Origin: Camillea tinctor | Taxonomy: Eukaryota; Ascomycota; Sordariomycetes; Xylariales; Xylariaceae | DNA: 64,000 nt | NCBI GenBank assembly: GCA_022578605.1 | Contig: MU394148.1 | Span: 47,271-111,270 of the forward strand | Direction: 5' to 3' | Shown: in pieces, positions 35,369 through 51,691 of the stretch | Position numbering within the stretch: the first letter of the stretch is position 1 | How the letters are laid out: every line of letters begins with the position of its first letter | Notes under the pieces: model-generated | What the model was told of the DNA's origin: nothing | The model's input: only the letters and a program-made list of their open reading frames with translations | Database searches by the model: none | Made by a program: the position numbers and the translations under genes

Positions 35369-36926
35369 ATGATGCTTCCCACTCTCATCAAACAGGCGCT
35401 AGCCGCCTCGACCCTCCATTTCCTGCTGGCGCAGGCTCAGCTCTCGGGTTCGGTGGGGCCAACGACGTCGTCGGCGGCCAAGGCGGCCGTGAAAGTATGC
35501 AACATCATGGACTACGGCGGGGAAGCGTCGGCGACGGCCGACAACGGGGCGGCTATCACGGCGGCGTGGAACGCCTGCAAGAGCGGAGGGCAGGTGTACA
35601 TACCGGCGGGGGACTACGGGCTGGCGACGTGGCTGGAGCTTAAGAACGGCAAGGGCGTGTCGATCAACCTCGAGGGCGTGATATACCGCACGGGCTCGGG
35701 AGGCGGCAACATGATCTTCGTGCGCGACAGCAGCGACTTCGAGTTCTACAGCGCCAACGCGCAGGGCGCCGTGCAGGGGTACGGGTACGAGTTCCATAAG
35801 GACAACACATACGGGCCCAGGATCCTGAGGCTGTACAAGTGCACAAACTTCTCGGTGCACGATATTGCGTTAGTGGACTGTAAGTAGAAGAAGTATGGGA
35901 GATGAACGGTCCTCATCTCTTTATCCCTTCCCCTTTGGCGATAGGATACTAATGTGGTTTATCTTTGAAGCACCGGCTTTCCACGTAAGCCTCGATACCT
36001 GCGACAGTGGTGAGATCTACAACATGGTGATCCGTGGCGGAAACCGGGGCGGCCTAGACGGCATCGATCTCTGGGGAACCAACATCTGGGTGCACGACGT
36101 CGAGGTGACGAACAAAGACGAGTGCGTCACCGTCAAGGACCCGTCGTCTAACATCCTGGTCGAGCAGATTCACTGCAACTGGTCCGGCGGCTGCGCGATG
36201 GGTTCGCTGGCCTCTGGCATTGGTACGTCGAACCTGTACAAAACATCCTCTTCCCCCGAACCCCCGAGAGCTGACAGGAAACCTGTAGACATCCACGATA
36301 TCGAGTACAACAACGTGTACACGCACCACGCGAACCAGATGTACATGATCAAGTCCAACGGCGGCAACGGGACCGTGTCCAACGTGGCGCTGAACAACTT
36401 CCTCGGCCACAGCAACGCGTACACGCTCGACGTCGACACGGCCTGGAGCTCCATGGACGCCGTCGCCGGCGACGGGATCCAGTACAGCAACATCACGGCG
36501 CGCGGGTGGCGGGGCACCTGCGCGAACGGCGCGCAGCGCGGGCCCGTCAAGATGCTGTGCCCGGCGGCGGTGCCCTGCACGTCCATGGCGATCGACGACT
36601 TCCACGTGTGGACGGCGGACGGCTCGGTGGCGCTGCACGCGTGCGCGAACGCGTACGGCGCCGGCTCGTGCCTGAGAGCTGGCGCGCCGACGGCGTACGC
36701 GACCACGCAGACGCTCACCACCGACGCGGGCTACGCGCTCGAGACCACGATGGCGGGCGAGCTGGCCGCCGGCCTCGGGCTCACGGCGTCTATCGCCATC
36801 CCGACCATCCCGGCGTCGTTCTTCCCCGGCGTGCCGCCCAGGAGCGCGGTGCTGAGCAGCAGTACAAGCGCGGCGAAGAGAACGCGGGTGCGGGGGGCGC
36901 GCGGGCCGGTGCAGACTGCGTGGTAA
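35369..36926 (+). CDS. GH28 rhamnogalacturonase, secreted
   Basis: Three exons (35369-35879, 35971-36222, 36289-36926) give 466 residues. Introns of 91 and 66 nt have GTAAGT and GTACGT donors. A signal peptide covers about residues 1-23 (second ATG at codon 2). The body is a parallel beta-helix of the rhamnogalacturonase type: GLDGIDLWGTNIWVHDVEV, then TNKDECVTVKDPSSNILVEQ, CNWSGGCAMGSL, NQMYMIKSNGGNGTVSNV and GHSNAYTLDVD. These match the fungal RhgA subgroup that cleaves the backbone of rhamnogalacturonan I in pectin. NxSNIT-type sequons are visible. The tail after about residue 440 is Arg/Ser-rich and GC-rich, and shows no carbohydrate-binding module. The third exon is markedly GC-richer than the flanks. 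Confidence 0.88.
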
Positions 36927-41447
<4,521 letters not shown>

Positions 41448-44400
41448 AGTGTTTAAGACACGTAATCGGGCGTTTTTTTGACCCCTGGAGACCATTATAT
41501 CTTATACCCCATAGTGTGATCACATTTCATACAAGAGGAAGAGCGTTGTGTTTTTTTATTCGGGAAAATAAGCAAGGGAAGAAAATGGGATAGAAGAGAA
41601 ATTTGCGGATTCGAGATATATTTTCCACTTTGCTAGAATGGGAGAAAGTTGCCATAGATATCATTCGGAAGGACAACCTTACTACCTAGACAGCTATGAA
41701 GATCCAGGCTGTCCCCAAGTAGCTACAGGTTTTCAGGTACCAGGTCCGTCTTAGATAACCTAAGGTTCCACCATTGCTATCATATATAGACGGTGATAAT
41801 AAAGACATCCCTTTTGATGCCTACCTTCCTTGAAATGAAAGTGAATCAGAAACTATATCCTAACTACTGCTTTCGGTCTCGGCCGTTGGCACACGTAATG
41901 CTATATTGATACACTTGAAAGTTATATATATATATATATACTTGTATACGTACTAATAAGAATGTGTCGTATGTACTATAACAAGGGGGGGGGGGTATGG
42001 AAGAGAAGTAAGTAAAGATTTGTGGTAGATAAGTCAATGAAAATGTGATGCTCAGCTGAAGGACACACTTGCCCATTCGTCTTACCTCCCACATACGTAG
42101 GATGGTATGTATGGGTGGGTGGTGCATATATATGTGTGTATGTGTATGTATATCCATTAGAGAAGAGAAAGACGATCTTAATAATCTGATTCAGTTCAAT
42201 ATCTACTCGAGCACATAGGATCGGATCGAGCTCTAGATGTTTGGTCTGGGGTGGTGCCCCCTCCCCTTCTCTGCCGGTATTAAAAGATCGTTCCCCCCTT
42301 CTTCTTCTTCTTTGATTCGCTTGATTGAATCAATTACTGTCACTATGCTGGATGTTTCAAGTTGTTTGCTTTACATATAGTGTAAATACTTGGTTATGTA
42401 TTGAACTGGGGATGGCAGGGAGACCTGCCACCAATAGTTAGGCTGTGAGGAACCGGAAGTAAACTTCGACATTTTAGGTCGCAGCCATTATACTGTTTGT
42501 TATAAAGACAGACTGGTAATGAAAGAAATGCATTTGTCTTCGTATATTGTAAGTGAGCGTCTTCTGGGGAAAGAGAAGAGTGAGCTTTTTTGCTCATGTC
42601 AATGCAATATATATATATATATATATATATACATACCCAAGCACTCGTACTGATGGTTCGTGGTTCTCCTAAACCCTACGACGCTACTTACATGCCTAGG
42701 TAGGTACTTTGCTTTGGTTAGCATACTGGGCTGGGTGGAGGATATATGGTAGTTGGTTTATGGAGGTATGGAAGACACCAAGTCTAAGAACGACTATGTA
42801 GATTATAAAGTGAGATTGGCAGATATATATACCTACGTAGGTTATATAAGTTTGTTGTGTGTCAATGTATGCGTGCTTTCCTTTTCACCTGTTGAACATT
42901 GTACCAAGCAATCCTTTACATAAGAAATTGAAGGTCCTGTTGGCACATACCTACTGATACTTACTTACCACGCAATGTTAGGTACATCAGGTTAGAGTGT
43001 AGCTAGAAAGGAGAAAAGAATATTAGGTAGTATGCCCAGGAAGGTTCTAATAGATACTCGATCTGCACAATTATTCTATATTATGCTAGGTAGGTTGTGG
43101 TATCGATGATCTTTAGGGGAAGAGGAGGGGGAAGAGGGTAGGATTTATGTTATGTATGTTGGTTCCAGATTTGGGGGCTCTGGCAGTTCGCGCGCGCGAG
43201 GAAGAGAAAGGGAGGATGCTTTGTCACTTATCACCTTTTTTTTTAATGATATTTTTATCTTAAGCGCTCAGGTACCAAAATGACTACAATTTGGATTTCT
43301 GCTTTTTTTCCCCTTTGGTAGGCATGTTATACAACTAACTTAACCTATATATCGACTTTTTGAGGACGAGATCATGTCTGTGCCAATTTGGGCTGGGAAG
43401 GGAATGGAGAGTTGTTGCCAATTATAGACTCGATGGTCGATTGGTGGATTAAGTAGATTGTACTGGGGTGAAAAAAAAAAGGGACCCTGATCGTGTTTCT
43501 TACCATACAGGACGAATTTTAAGATAGCTTACCTGTAAGCTTGATCAAAACTCCTGTGAAGTACGAAACATAATGAATAATATATGTTATTGTATATTGC
43601 ATGACGGTCGAGCACCTCCTATTTTTTATGATCCTACTATGTGTTTTGACATTCCTACAGGAGAGGCTGGGAAAATGTTGAACATCTATCTGCTGAACTT
43701 AGCACAGTGGGGGTCGAACTAGATGTTGGGTTTCTCGATCTTATGTATGAACTACGGTAGAGTTATACTAGTTTGACCTCCTTCGAGTTAGCTAGAGAAA
43801 AACGATAGGACAGTGTATAAGAGACGGTGTGGTTCTCCTCTCCTTTTTTATTTCTTTCTTTCTCTCTTGAGGCGAGAGGAGAGATCAAATAGTCGGTATA
43901 GAAAGATTGGTCAATTTTCTGGTGGCTGGGCTGGGCTGAGTTCAGTGATCTCGCATAATAGAAACCTTCAAACCCATTATACCATGATCTAGACCAGTAA
44001 GCATAAATTGAGATGGATATATTTCCATATATACCAACGGGGAATCACATGTGATGAAATTCAGATATAGATTGAATTGTGAGTATTGGTGTGATCATGC
44101 GGCTTACAGTACAGCTCGCATATGTGCGTCGGCTGTTCTATGAGAGGGTTTACGCTTCTAGGTTCTTCATGTTGTTGTAATATATGGGGATTAAGAAGAA
44201 TAGGTTAGGGTAGAATGTATGTGTATAAGTCCCATTTATTTTATATAGTCCCTTACCCAATAAAATATATTGATTCAATTATAGTATATATATATTTATA
44301 TATATATTTATTTATTTGGCCAAAGAAATGTGTTGGGGTAACGGAATAAAGGTTCAATACGCCAGCAGCTACACAATGGTAATGATAATACTAATAATAA

Positions 44401-45209
44401 TAAAAATCGTAAATGGAATGGTGTAGAACGTCGGAAGAGAACGTAGCTGCGTAGGTAGGTTGATAAGTGTAATAATGGTGGTGGTGATGCTAAAGCGGGA
44501 GGGAGGGAGATCGGACAGTAAGTAGGTCCCTAGTAGGTCCCTGGTAGGTCCCTTTAGATGTCTGTCTAAGTGCTACGTTAGATAGGATACCTACTTAGTC
44601 AAGGTGGGGGACAAGGAAGAGTGAGTATACATGAGTTAGGAAAGTACAGTGCGGATTTAGCCGAGCCCAGTTACATATGTAGTACATACTTACTTAGCGT
44701 AAGTAAGAGCAGGAGAGGGAAAAAAAAGAGGGAAAAAAGTAATGTACAGTAACCCAATTCCTAGGTAGATGGACGAATCAGAGACAGCTGCGTAGCTCAT
44801 CAACACCCAACAGCCGCCGACGACTTCCCTTTGGAAGTGTGCCTGCAGAGAATTGCCCCATTTCTGTCCTCCATCCTTCCTTCTATTGTGCACAAATTAT
44901 TACACTTACACTTGCACAACCCACACAATACAGGAACACACGAGAACATAAACCATATCTAACCTTACATACTCCGTACATACATGCTCACACACACACA
45001 CACACACAACAGAACACATACGCAAACAACACCCCATCATCAACCCCCAATCCCGAAGAAAGACCTTGACCATCCACCATCCCTCATTCGCCATTCGTCA
45101 TTCGCCTTTTTTTTTTTTCCTTTTCCCACCCCCCGAAATCCATCAGCCTACATTATTATTTTTTTAGGGGCCCAGTTGGGCTGCCATACTGTAATGATCC
45201 ACCATCATA
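41448..45209. other. Large gene-free region with microsatellites
   Basis: About 3.8 kb. Contains TA runs (41926-41942, 42608-42630, around 44283-44310), a G-run (41982-41993), TAGGTA-type motifs, a triple 11-bp repeat at 44522-44554, and a CA run (44992-45009) followed by a CT/C-rich leader before 45210. No coding or RNA gene is recognised. It could hold a long leader or a noncoding transcript. Confidence 0.4.
44522..44554. repeat. 11-bp tandem repeat, three copies
   Basis: GTAGGTCCCTA, GTAGGTCCCTG and GTAGGTCCCTT occur head to tail, differing only in the last base. Intergenic. Confidence 0.8.
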
Positions 45210-47882
45210 ATGGGGACTAGAGACCGTGAAGCCGATGCCACATCGCCCACAACCACTGATGAACGCCCACGAGAAAGAGAACGGGACCGGGAAAGAGATC
45301 GAGACCGAGATCGCGACCGCGAACGTGAACGTGAACGTGAACGCAAAAGCAAACACGACAAGGACAAGGACAAGGAGAAGGACGGTCATCGTCATCACCG
45401 AACCCATTCTACTCGCCACTCCAAATCGAAGCACCTAGCAGAAGGCGATTCGTACATCTCCTCCCACTCGCATCGGAGACACCGCACTAAGGAAGAGAGA
45501 GAGAGGGACCGAGAGAGGGACCGCGAGAGAAAGTCTTCTTCAATGACCGACTTAGTACCCGAACTTGCCCGATCCTCCCTCACCGGCAGTCGTGTCAGTC
45601 TGCCCTATCCCTCCTTCAGCAAGGCGCACAGCAAAGAAGCTGTACACTCCCGGGACGATAACCCCGACCACGAAGACCTCCCCACCCCCGAGCCGACCGA
45701 CCTGAGCACTAGCAGCCGGAGACAGCGGTCCCCGTCTCCCACCAGCTCTGGCAGCAGGAAGAAGAAGGACGACAGACCGCCAAGCCCACCCGAGACAGAT
45801 GTATCGGCAGAGAAGAAGAGAAACAGGCGGTCACCTACCAAACTAAGAGATGAATATGACTCGGATGAAGAGAGATCCAGGTATAAACCCAGAACACCGG
45901 GTGTCTCGCGTACCAACTCGCGTCGGGACGACAAGTCAAAATTATCTACGAAATCCAAGGCCTCCAGCCAGGCTACATATGTGAAATCGACTCCGCTCAG
46001 GCCACCGCCTGGCATCGAGGTCGTTGACGAGGCCATGTCCGCCCTTAGCGATGAGCGGACAGCAGGGGCCCGGTCCACCTCCACCTCGACATCGATCGCC
46101 CTCGAGAGAAGCGCTACCAAGAAGTCCCGTAGAAAGCCGAGTCCCATAGAGATCGATGATTCTCCCGAGTCCATACAGGACTCTTCCCCGAAAACCCCTA
46201 CCGTGGTCACACCGCAATTCCCCCCACCCAACGTCTTCGCCGAGGACAAGCAGACACCTGCTTCCCAATCCCACGATGAGGAGAAGGAACATAATACGCC
46301 TAGTGTGCCAGATTATCCACCTCCTCCCCCTCCTCCGCCTCTGCCGTCGTTGAACACATCGGAAGTACCCCGAGTCGACTACCTACTCCAGAATGGAGGG
46401 TTGATGCACCCCATTTCCAAGCATTTCCTCTCCGTCCTACCCCGTCAGAATGGGTCACGGCCCTCGAATCCACCTCTGGCAGGTTGCGAGACTCTGTTTG
46501 CCCCGTTTTTTAACCTCCTTGATCAGTACCAATCCGTAATTCAGAAACAAGGTTCGGTGGCAGTGGCCACGGGCCACAGGTCGGTAGCACGTCGGCTACT
46601 AGACCGTCTAGAGGATGTCTTCTCTAGGGATCTTCCGCCCGAGGGATGTACCTGCATCATGTGCGAAAGGGAACCAGAGAACCACCGAGGTCTAGGGTGG
46701 GGTGAAGTCCTAGAGCGTGTCGGAGGCAGGGTGGAGGTGCCTTCATGGCCACCCTTTGATCTCGAAGCCGTGGGAGCAAGTGCTATTGAGAGCACGGCAG
46801 AGATGCCCCCGCGGCCCGCTTCACCTGTCAAGCTAGACCCTGATATTGCGGAGGAGTTCCGGGAGCATTATCTACGACAGTCCAAGAAGGTTAGATCAGC
46901 GGTAGACAAGTGGATGAACAACTGTTCCGAGTCACCTGTTCCCCCCCCATCAGAAGTTGACGACGAGACGCTAGCTTTCGCCATCCTCACGAATCTTGAT
47001 CCGGAGGAACAACCATACTTCAATGCCATACTTTCGGGGGCGCGGGAACTACAACCGGCTCTACGAGCCCCAACCCCAATGCGAAGGGCTCGAACGGACT
47101 TCCTAGTTAAGACGGGGCTTGCGCTTCAGCGACTTTATCGCCTGCCCCAAGCACCTCGTGATGCTGAGACCGCCGTATATCTCGTCAAAAACCCGATGTA
47201 CCACGACTTGCTAGCTACCATTACTGACATTAGCCCACAAGAGTGGGAAATCTTGATTTCAGGCCGGTTTGATGGTTTCTTGTGGTCTGGAGCTGATGTG
47301 GACGATGCTTTTACGCCTACAGCCGAAAATCCGTCGCGGGGACCTATGACCCCGAACACCGGTATGCGAGGTGCTTCCCGCAGCACCACACCCTTCTCGG
47401 GCATGTATTCGCGCGGTGCGACGCCTGCCTCGTTTATTTCCTTGTCGTCGACCACCGCCACGAGCCGCCAACCGGTGTCTCACGATGAAGAAGTGGAGAT
47501 GGCTGTACTGGCCGAGGTCGAACGAGAAATTTACCAGGGCATGGAAGCTCTTGAGGATGCTTTCGAAAAGTTGCACCAACGTGCCGAGGTGGTGAGGAAT
47601 GCGCTTCGACAGCGCAACAATGGATTATTGATGAGTCAGCAACATCGTCGGGCTGGAAAGATTGATGTACTCCCTCAGCTGTCGGGCGGTTCGACAGGCT
47701 TCGACAGACCCCCGTGGGCTGGGGAGGACGATGGATTCAGCGAGAGTGACTGGGGTGGTGATGATTTTGACTTGGCGCCGGAGGATTCCGCAAGCAATAT
47801 TTCTAGCTCAAGACACCGGCGTCCCAAACGACGTAACGAGAGACGAACTCCAGCACCCATTGAAGAGGAATACGAGGGCTAG
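45210..47882 (+). CDS. Conserved fungal protein, charged N-terminus and Cys-containing C-terminal region
   Basis: Single exon, 890 residues. The first ~110 residues are Arg/Glu/Asp/Lys repeats (RERDRERDRDRD type). Residues to about 350 are disordered, Ser/Pro-rich, followed by a poly-Pro run (YPPPPPPPPLPSL). The conserved part starts at VDYLLQNGGLMHPI (about 385): PFFNLLDQYQSVIQKQGSVA, ATGHRSVARRLLDRLEDVF, and a CTCIMCE motif near residue 480 that could bind metal. It continues with an NCSESPVPPPSEVDDETLAF-type region. I recall homologues auto-named as a 5-methylcytosine G/T mismatch-specific glycosylase, but I see no glycosylase helix-hairpin-helix or iron-sulfur motif. Likely nuclear by composition; the function is unknown. 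Confidence 0.7.
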   Translation: MGTRDREADATSPTTTDERPRERERDRERDRDRDRDRERERERERKSKHDKDKDKEKDGHRHHRTHSTRHSKSKHLAEGDSYISSHSHRRHRTKEERERDRERDRERKSSSMTDLVPELARSSLTGSRVSLPYPSFSKAHSKEAVHSRDDNPDHEDLPTPEPTDLSTSSRRQRSPSPTSSGSRKKKDDRPPSPPETDVSAEKKRNRRSPTKLRDEYDSDEERSRYKPRTPGVSRTNSRRDDKSKLSTKSKASSQATYVKSTPLRPPPGIEVVDEAMSALSDERTAGARSTSTSTSIALERSATKKSRRKPSPIEIDDSPESIQDSSPKTPTVVTPQFPPPNVFAEDKQTPASQSHDEEKEHNTPSVPDYPPPPPPPPLPSLNTSEVPRVDYLLQNGGLMHPISKHFLSVLPRQNGSRPSNPPLAGCETLFAPFFNLLDQYQSVIQKQGSVAVATGHRSVARRLLDRLEDVFSRDLPPEGCTCIMCEREPENHRGLGWGEVLERVGGRVEVPSWPPFDLEAVGASAIESTAEMPPRPASPVKLDPDIAEEFREHYLRQSKKVRSAVDKWMNNCSESPVPPPSEVDDETLAFAILTNLDPEEQPYFNAILSGARELQPALRAPTPMRRARTDFLVKTGLALQRLYRLPQAPRDAETAVYLVKNPMYHDLLATITDISPQEWEILISGRFDGFLWSGADVDDAFTPTAENPSRGPMTPNTGMRGASRSTTPFSGMYSRGATPASFISLSSTTATSRQPVSHDEEVEMAVLAEVEREIYQGMEALEDAFEKLHQRAEVVRNALRQRNNGLLMSQQHRRAGKIDVLPQLSGGSTGFDRPPWAGEDDGFSESDWGGDDFDLAPEDSASNISSSRHRRPKRRNERRTPAPIEEEYEG

Positions 47883-50800
47883 TCAACACCACTTTGCTTT
47901 GTCTCCTTCAGTATTTACCAAATGTGGAACTTCTGGAACTATATTGGGGGGGTTTCTTTTTTTTTTCAAAGAGATTTTCTTGAATCCCCAAACGACCGTC
48001 ACGAATAAATCATCAAAGACACGAAGAAAAACAAAACTATTTCACAGATACCACTTCTATCACTCAGTCTGTTGCGTGCATTTTCCCCCTGGAACCCCCT
48101 CACTCCACTTTTGCTTTTTTTCTCTCTATCATTTAGGGGTTATTTGAAGCTACTTCGGGATTCAGATGGCATGCGTGCAGATAATTTCTGCAGTGGAAAA
48201 AAAAAATCATGAAAACAACGGCAACGGAACAGCACGGATATTATTGATGAACGTTGAATAGATGGAAGAAGAGCGATGAAAAGAGACGGGAAGAAGTGGG
48301 GACAATCACCAATCTTATTTTAGGATAGGCTATAGGATCATTTTTTGAAGTCCGGATTATTTACGAGAGGGGGTAGAAGAAAGCAGAAAAGGAGGCTATA
48401 GGGAAGGAAGAAGGGGAATAGGAGATTCTTCTATGTTATAGGGGAGAGGGCGAGCTCTCTCTCGTATTTTCGGTTCTTTCTCTCCTAAATTTTTCTCTAC
48501 CTCTTCTCTTTTTATCTATTTATACTATTTCCTCTCACTCCAATGTTACTTAGCTACTTTGCTCTGTCACCTATCTTTATCTATTTAAGAGGGAGAAAGG
48601 AAGCAATAAGCGAACAAGGGGAAGGGTAGGAAAGGAGAGAGAAAGAAAGAAAGAAAGCAAATGGGACCTTTGCATAGTCTTGGAGTTCTTCCTTTTTTTT
48701 TAGGTATTAAATACGCTTAGGAGAGAGAAACGAGAAAGAAAATCTGACATGAAGTTTTTTTTTTCTGCCCATCTTCTTTTTTCCTGGATATCGGTTCTTA
48801 TCGCATTTTCTTTTAAATTTCCGACTTTTGAGTTACTTGGTGGTTGTGTGGTTGTTGTTTTTTTATTCGGGTTGTGTATAGGTTGCTTTACGCATAGGGT
48901 TTTCTCCTAAGGGGGTTATGGAATCATGGGGAGATGGATTGAGAGCTTGGGATGAGAGGAGGGAGCTGGGTATTGGAATGGGATGGGACAGGGGGAGATG
49001 GGATTAGTTTTAAGAGAGAGGAGGTTTATAGCTGGACTATAGACACCAATATCTCGTGAAGAGAATCAAAGATTGGGGAATGGAGAACGTTATGTAGGTA
49101 GCTAGCCTTGGAGGTGGCTGTTATAGTATAATGTAAGGTACAGGACCCATAGGCAAACCAACCATGTGTGATATTCGTTAGGTTATTTAGGTGGCTAACT
49201 ACATGTGTAGAGAGATATCGATGTTATGTAGCTTATTGCTTTTTACGTTATTTACCTAGATACATATATCACAAGTAATGGGACCATGGAAGTGGTAGTA
49301 GCAAGATGTGTTGCGTGTATGGTGTATTATCTCTGGATCGACTATTAAAAGGTCAGAGGAGAGAGAGAAACATCCTTGGGGAATATAAAGAGGGGCAGGA
49401 ATATTCTGGAATATTGACATGGATTAATGGATCTAGTGTATTTGATGTTTTTGAGACTTGGAAACTATGTTACTGGACTTAGAGTACGCAGCCGGCAACT
49501 GTTTGTACTGGAATATAGAAATCTGCAAGTCGAGCTTGTCTAGGTATATATAAACTACCAACTTGCTGCGTTTATGCCCTGGATGGAATTTCTAGATAGT
49601 GTAAGTGGTATCCCGTGTTGTCTGCCCAATTTATTCGAAGATGGAGGCCGAGAAATATCAAGGAGAAGATGGGGGGTTGGTGGCTTATAGGTACTTAAGT
49701 ATACCGATTCTAGTAACATGTATAATGCGTAGAGAGACATTGGAGATCGGCTAGTGGCCGCTGCTAACATGAAAGATACCTAGAAGTCGATGGGTTGTAG
49801 GTAGTGGGTAGCTTGAGCTACCTAGGTAGGTTAACTAGGTATGTAGATAAGGTGGGATAAGGGAGGATTTTTAGATGTGCTTAATGTAGTGAGCTTGTTG
49901 ATAGCTACTATTACACCAGCGGACGTACGTGCAAAAGTAAACTTTATACTACAGTTGCCTAACTTAGGCTATGTATGTTATGATCATGAATTCATCATAC
50001 CAAGGACGTTAGTAGAGGAAACAAGAAAAAAACATCATTTTTTCCCTACTTTTTTCTCTATCTCTTATCTCTTTTTTTGGCGACTTTTCAAGGCCGACGA
50101 GCCGATGGATGGGGTAAGGTTTTGGTTATGTACATCTAGGGGTTGGGAATTGGCGTGACTCCCACTTCCTTGGGTTTCCCTTTTCGGCACACATGCCTGG
50201 CTTGACCAATGAGGGAGAGGGGTTGGAGGGGGTTCTGCTCCGGTCTGACAGGGGTAGGGCGATGGATCCCGGTTGCGGCGGCGGTAACTAAACCCCACCC
50301 TGCAATGAGGTGAGGTGACCTCAAGCTTGGAGGGCAAACAAGCCACCCGTTCGTTCCTGCCTTCCCGCTTCTTTCTAGGTATTCGGAAGGAAAGGGCTAG
50401 ATTAGCTGTTTTACTTTATTTTAATTCTATTTTTATTTTTATTTTTATTTTTATTTTTCATCGTTCTTGTCTTGGTTCTTGTTTTCTTCATCTTTTTTTT
50501 CTTTCTTTCTCATCTTCTGCTACTTCTTCAAGATTAATATTGCCTAAACAACAAGCAGTAACATCAACATACTACTAACCTAACCTAACCTACTTACATC
50601 AATATTATCAATCACCTTATTAGAAGTAGGAGATATGTTATCATCATAATCATCATCATTATTATCATAATAGTACTTTCCTTCTATCATATATTATAAT
50701 CGTTACATATAATTCTTGATCATTCTCGTGTGATTCCTACCTAATAAGTATTATACTTAGGGGTTATGTCTGGCTTCTTATATAGGTAGTCTACCTATAT

Positions 50801-51691
50801 CAATATTTCCTCCACTCTATCCATGTGCCGACAGCGACACTCGTCAGGAAGTCCCCGCGACTCCTCACTGTCGATCAATCGTCATCAGTTTCTAGATCTC
50901 GAGGCTCTTCTGGCCTAGTGACGATCTAGCTGGTATATATTATTTGAGATACCTACCTAACCTACACTCCATAGCATTTCACAAACATTTCAACCTGCCC
51001 AACCTACCAAGGTCCATCGCCAAGCCTGTGTTTGGGGTGTGCACTATATCGCCAGTTGGCCGCCCACTTATACGACCTTTCTTTTGCTGCCGGCACCCGG
51101 GAGGCTGCTAGGTTAAAAATAAAGACAGTTGAGACAAGTAATCGCTCGTCATCCAATCGATGACAACTCAGCAAGTACATCTGGACATTTGGCAGCGCCC
51201 ACAACGAACCATTCCCGCCATACGGCTTGCAAGAGTGTCACCCAAAAGGCGTCCCGACTCGTTCACCGCGTTCTGGCGCCCCTTGCTTCCCCTTACCTAA
51301 GTGACCACTCCAATGTTATTTGGGCACCAAGCGTGTCGCTTGTGATAGATAGAAAGGGAGAAAAGGTACAATTTCATGATGGAATCCAGAGAAGAAGAAA
51401 ACACCAAGAAAACAGCAAACTAATTCCCGAGTAGGTATCTATCTAATTTAGCTAAAGCCCACGGAACTCATGTCTTCACAGTCACCTTTCCGAGAAGACC
51501 ATTAGTATACCTGCGCGGTGTAACGACCAATCCTCCCTAGCCACCCCTCAGCTTCCGATCCGACTCGACAAGTTATCGTCGGCGGCTTTGAGTGGAGGAA
51601 AGGCGCTGCGCCATACTGCGGTTGATTCCGAAAACAGCACTTACATACGCCTTCCGAGAGCGCCCCCGCAAGGGCATGCCTGTTTGCAAAT
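47883..51691. other. Large gene-free region, partly leader of the channel gene
   Basis: About 3.8 kb. Purine- and pyrimidine-rich tracts, GAAA repeats near 48640-48655, T-runs, TAGGTA-type motifs at 49797-49850, and five copies of ATTTTT at 50429-50458. Short ORFs are low-complexity. No transposon or RNA gene is recognised. The part nearest 51692 probably is the long 5' leader of the channel gene. Confidence 0.35.
50429..50458. repeat. ATTTTT hexamer tandem repeat, five copies
   Basis: Five perfect head-to-tail units in an intergenic T-rich tract upstream of the TRP/ML gene. Confidence 0.85.

Noticed and set aside
36054..36721. Long minus-strand ORFs opposite the pectinase exons
   Set aside because: GC-rich coding sequence opens antisense frames; products are His/Val/Arg-rich and unrelated to any family.
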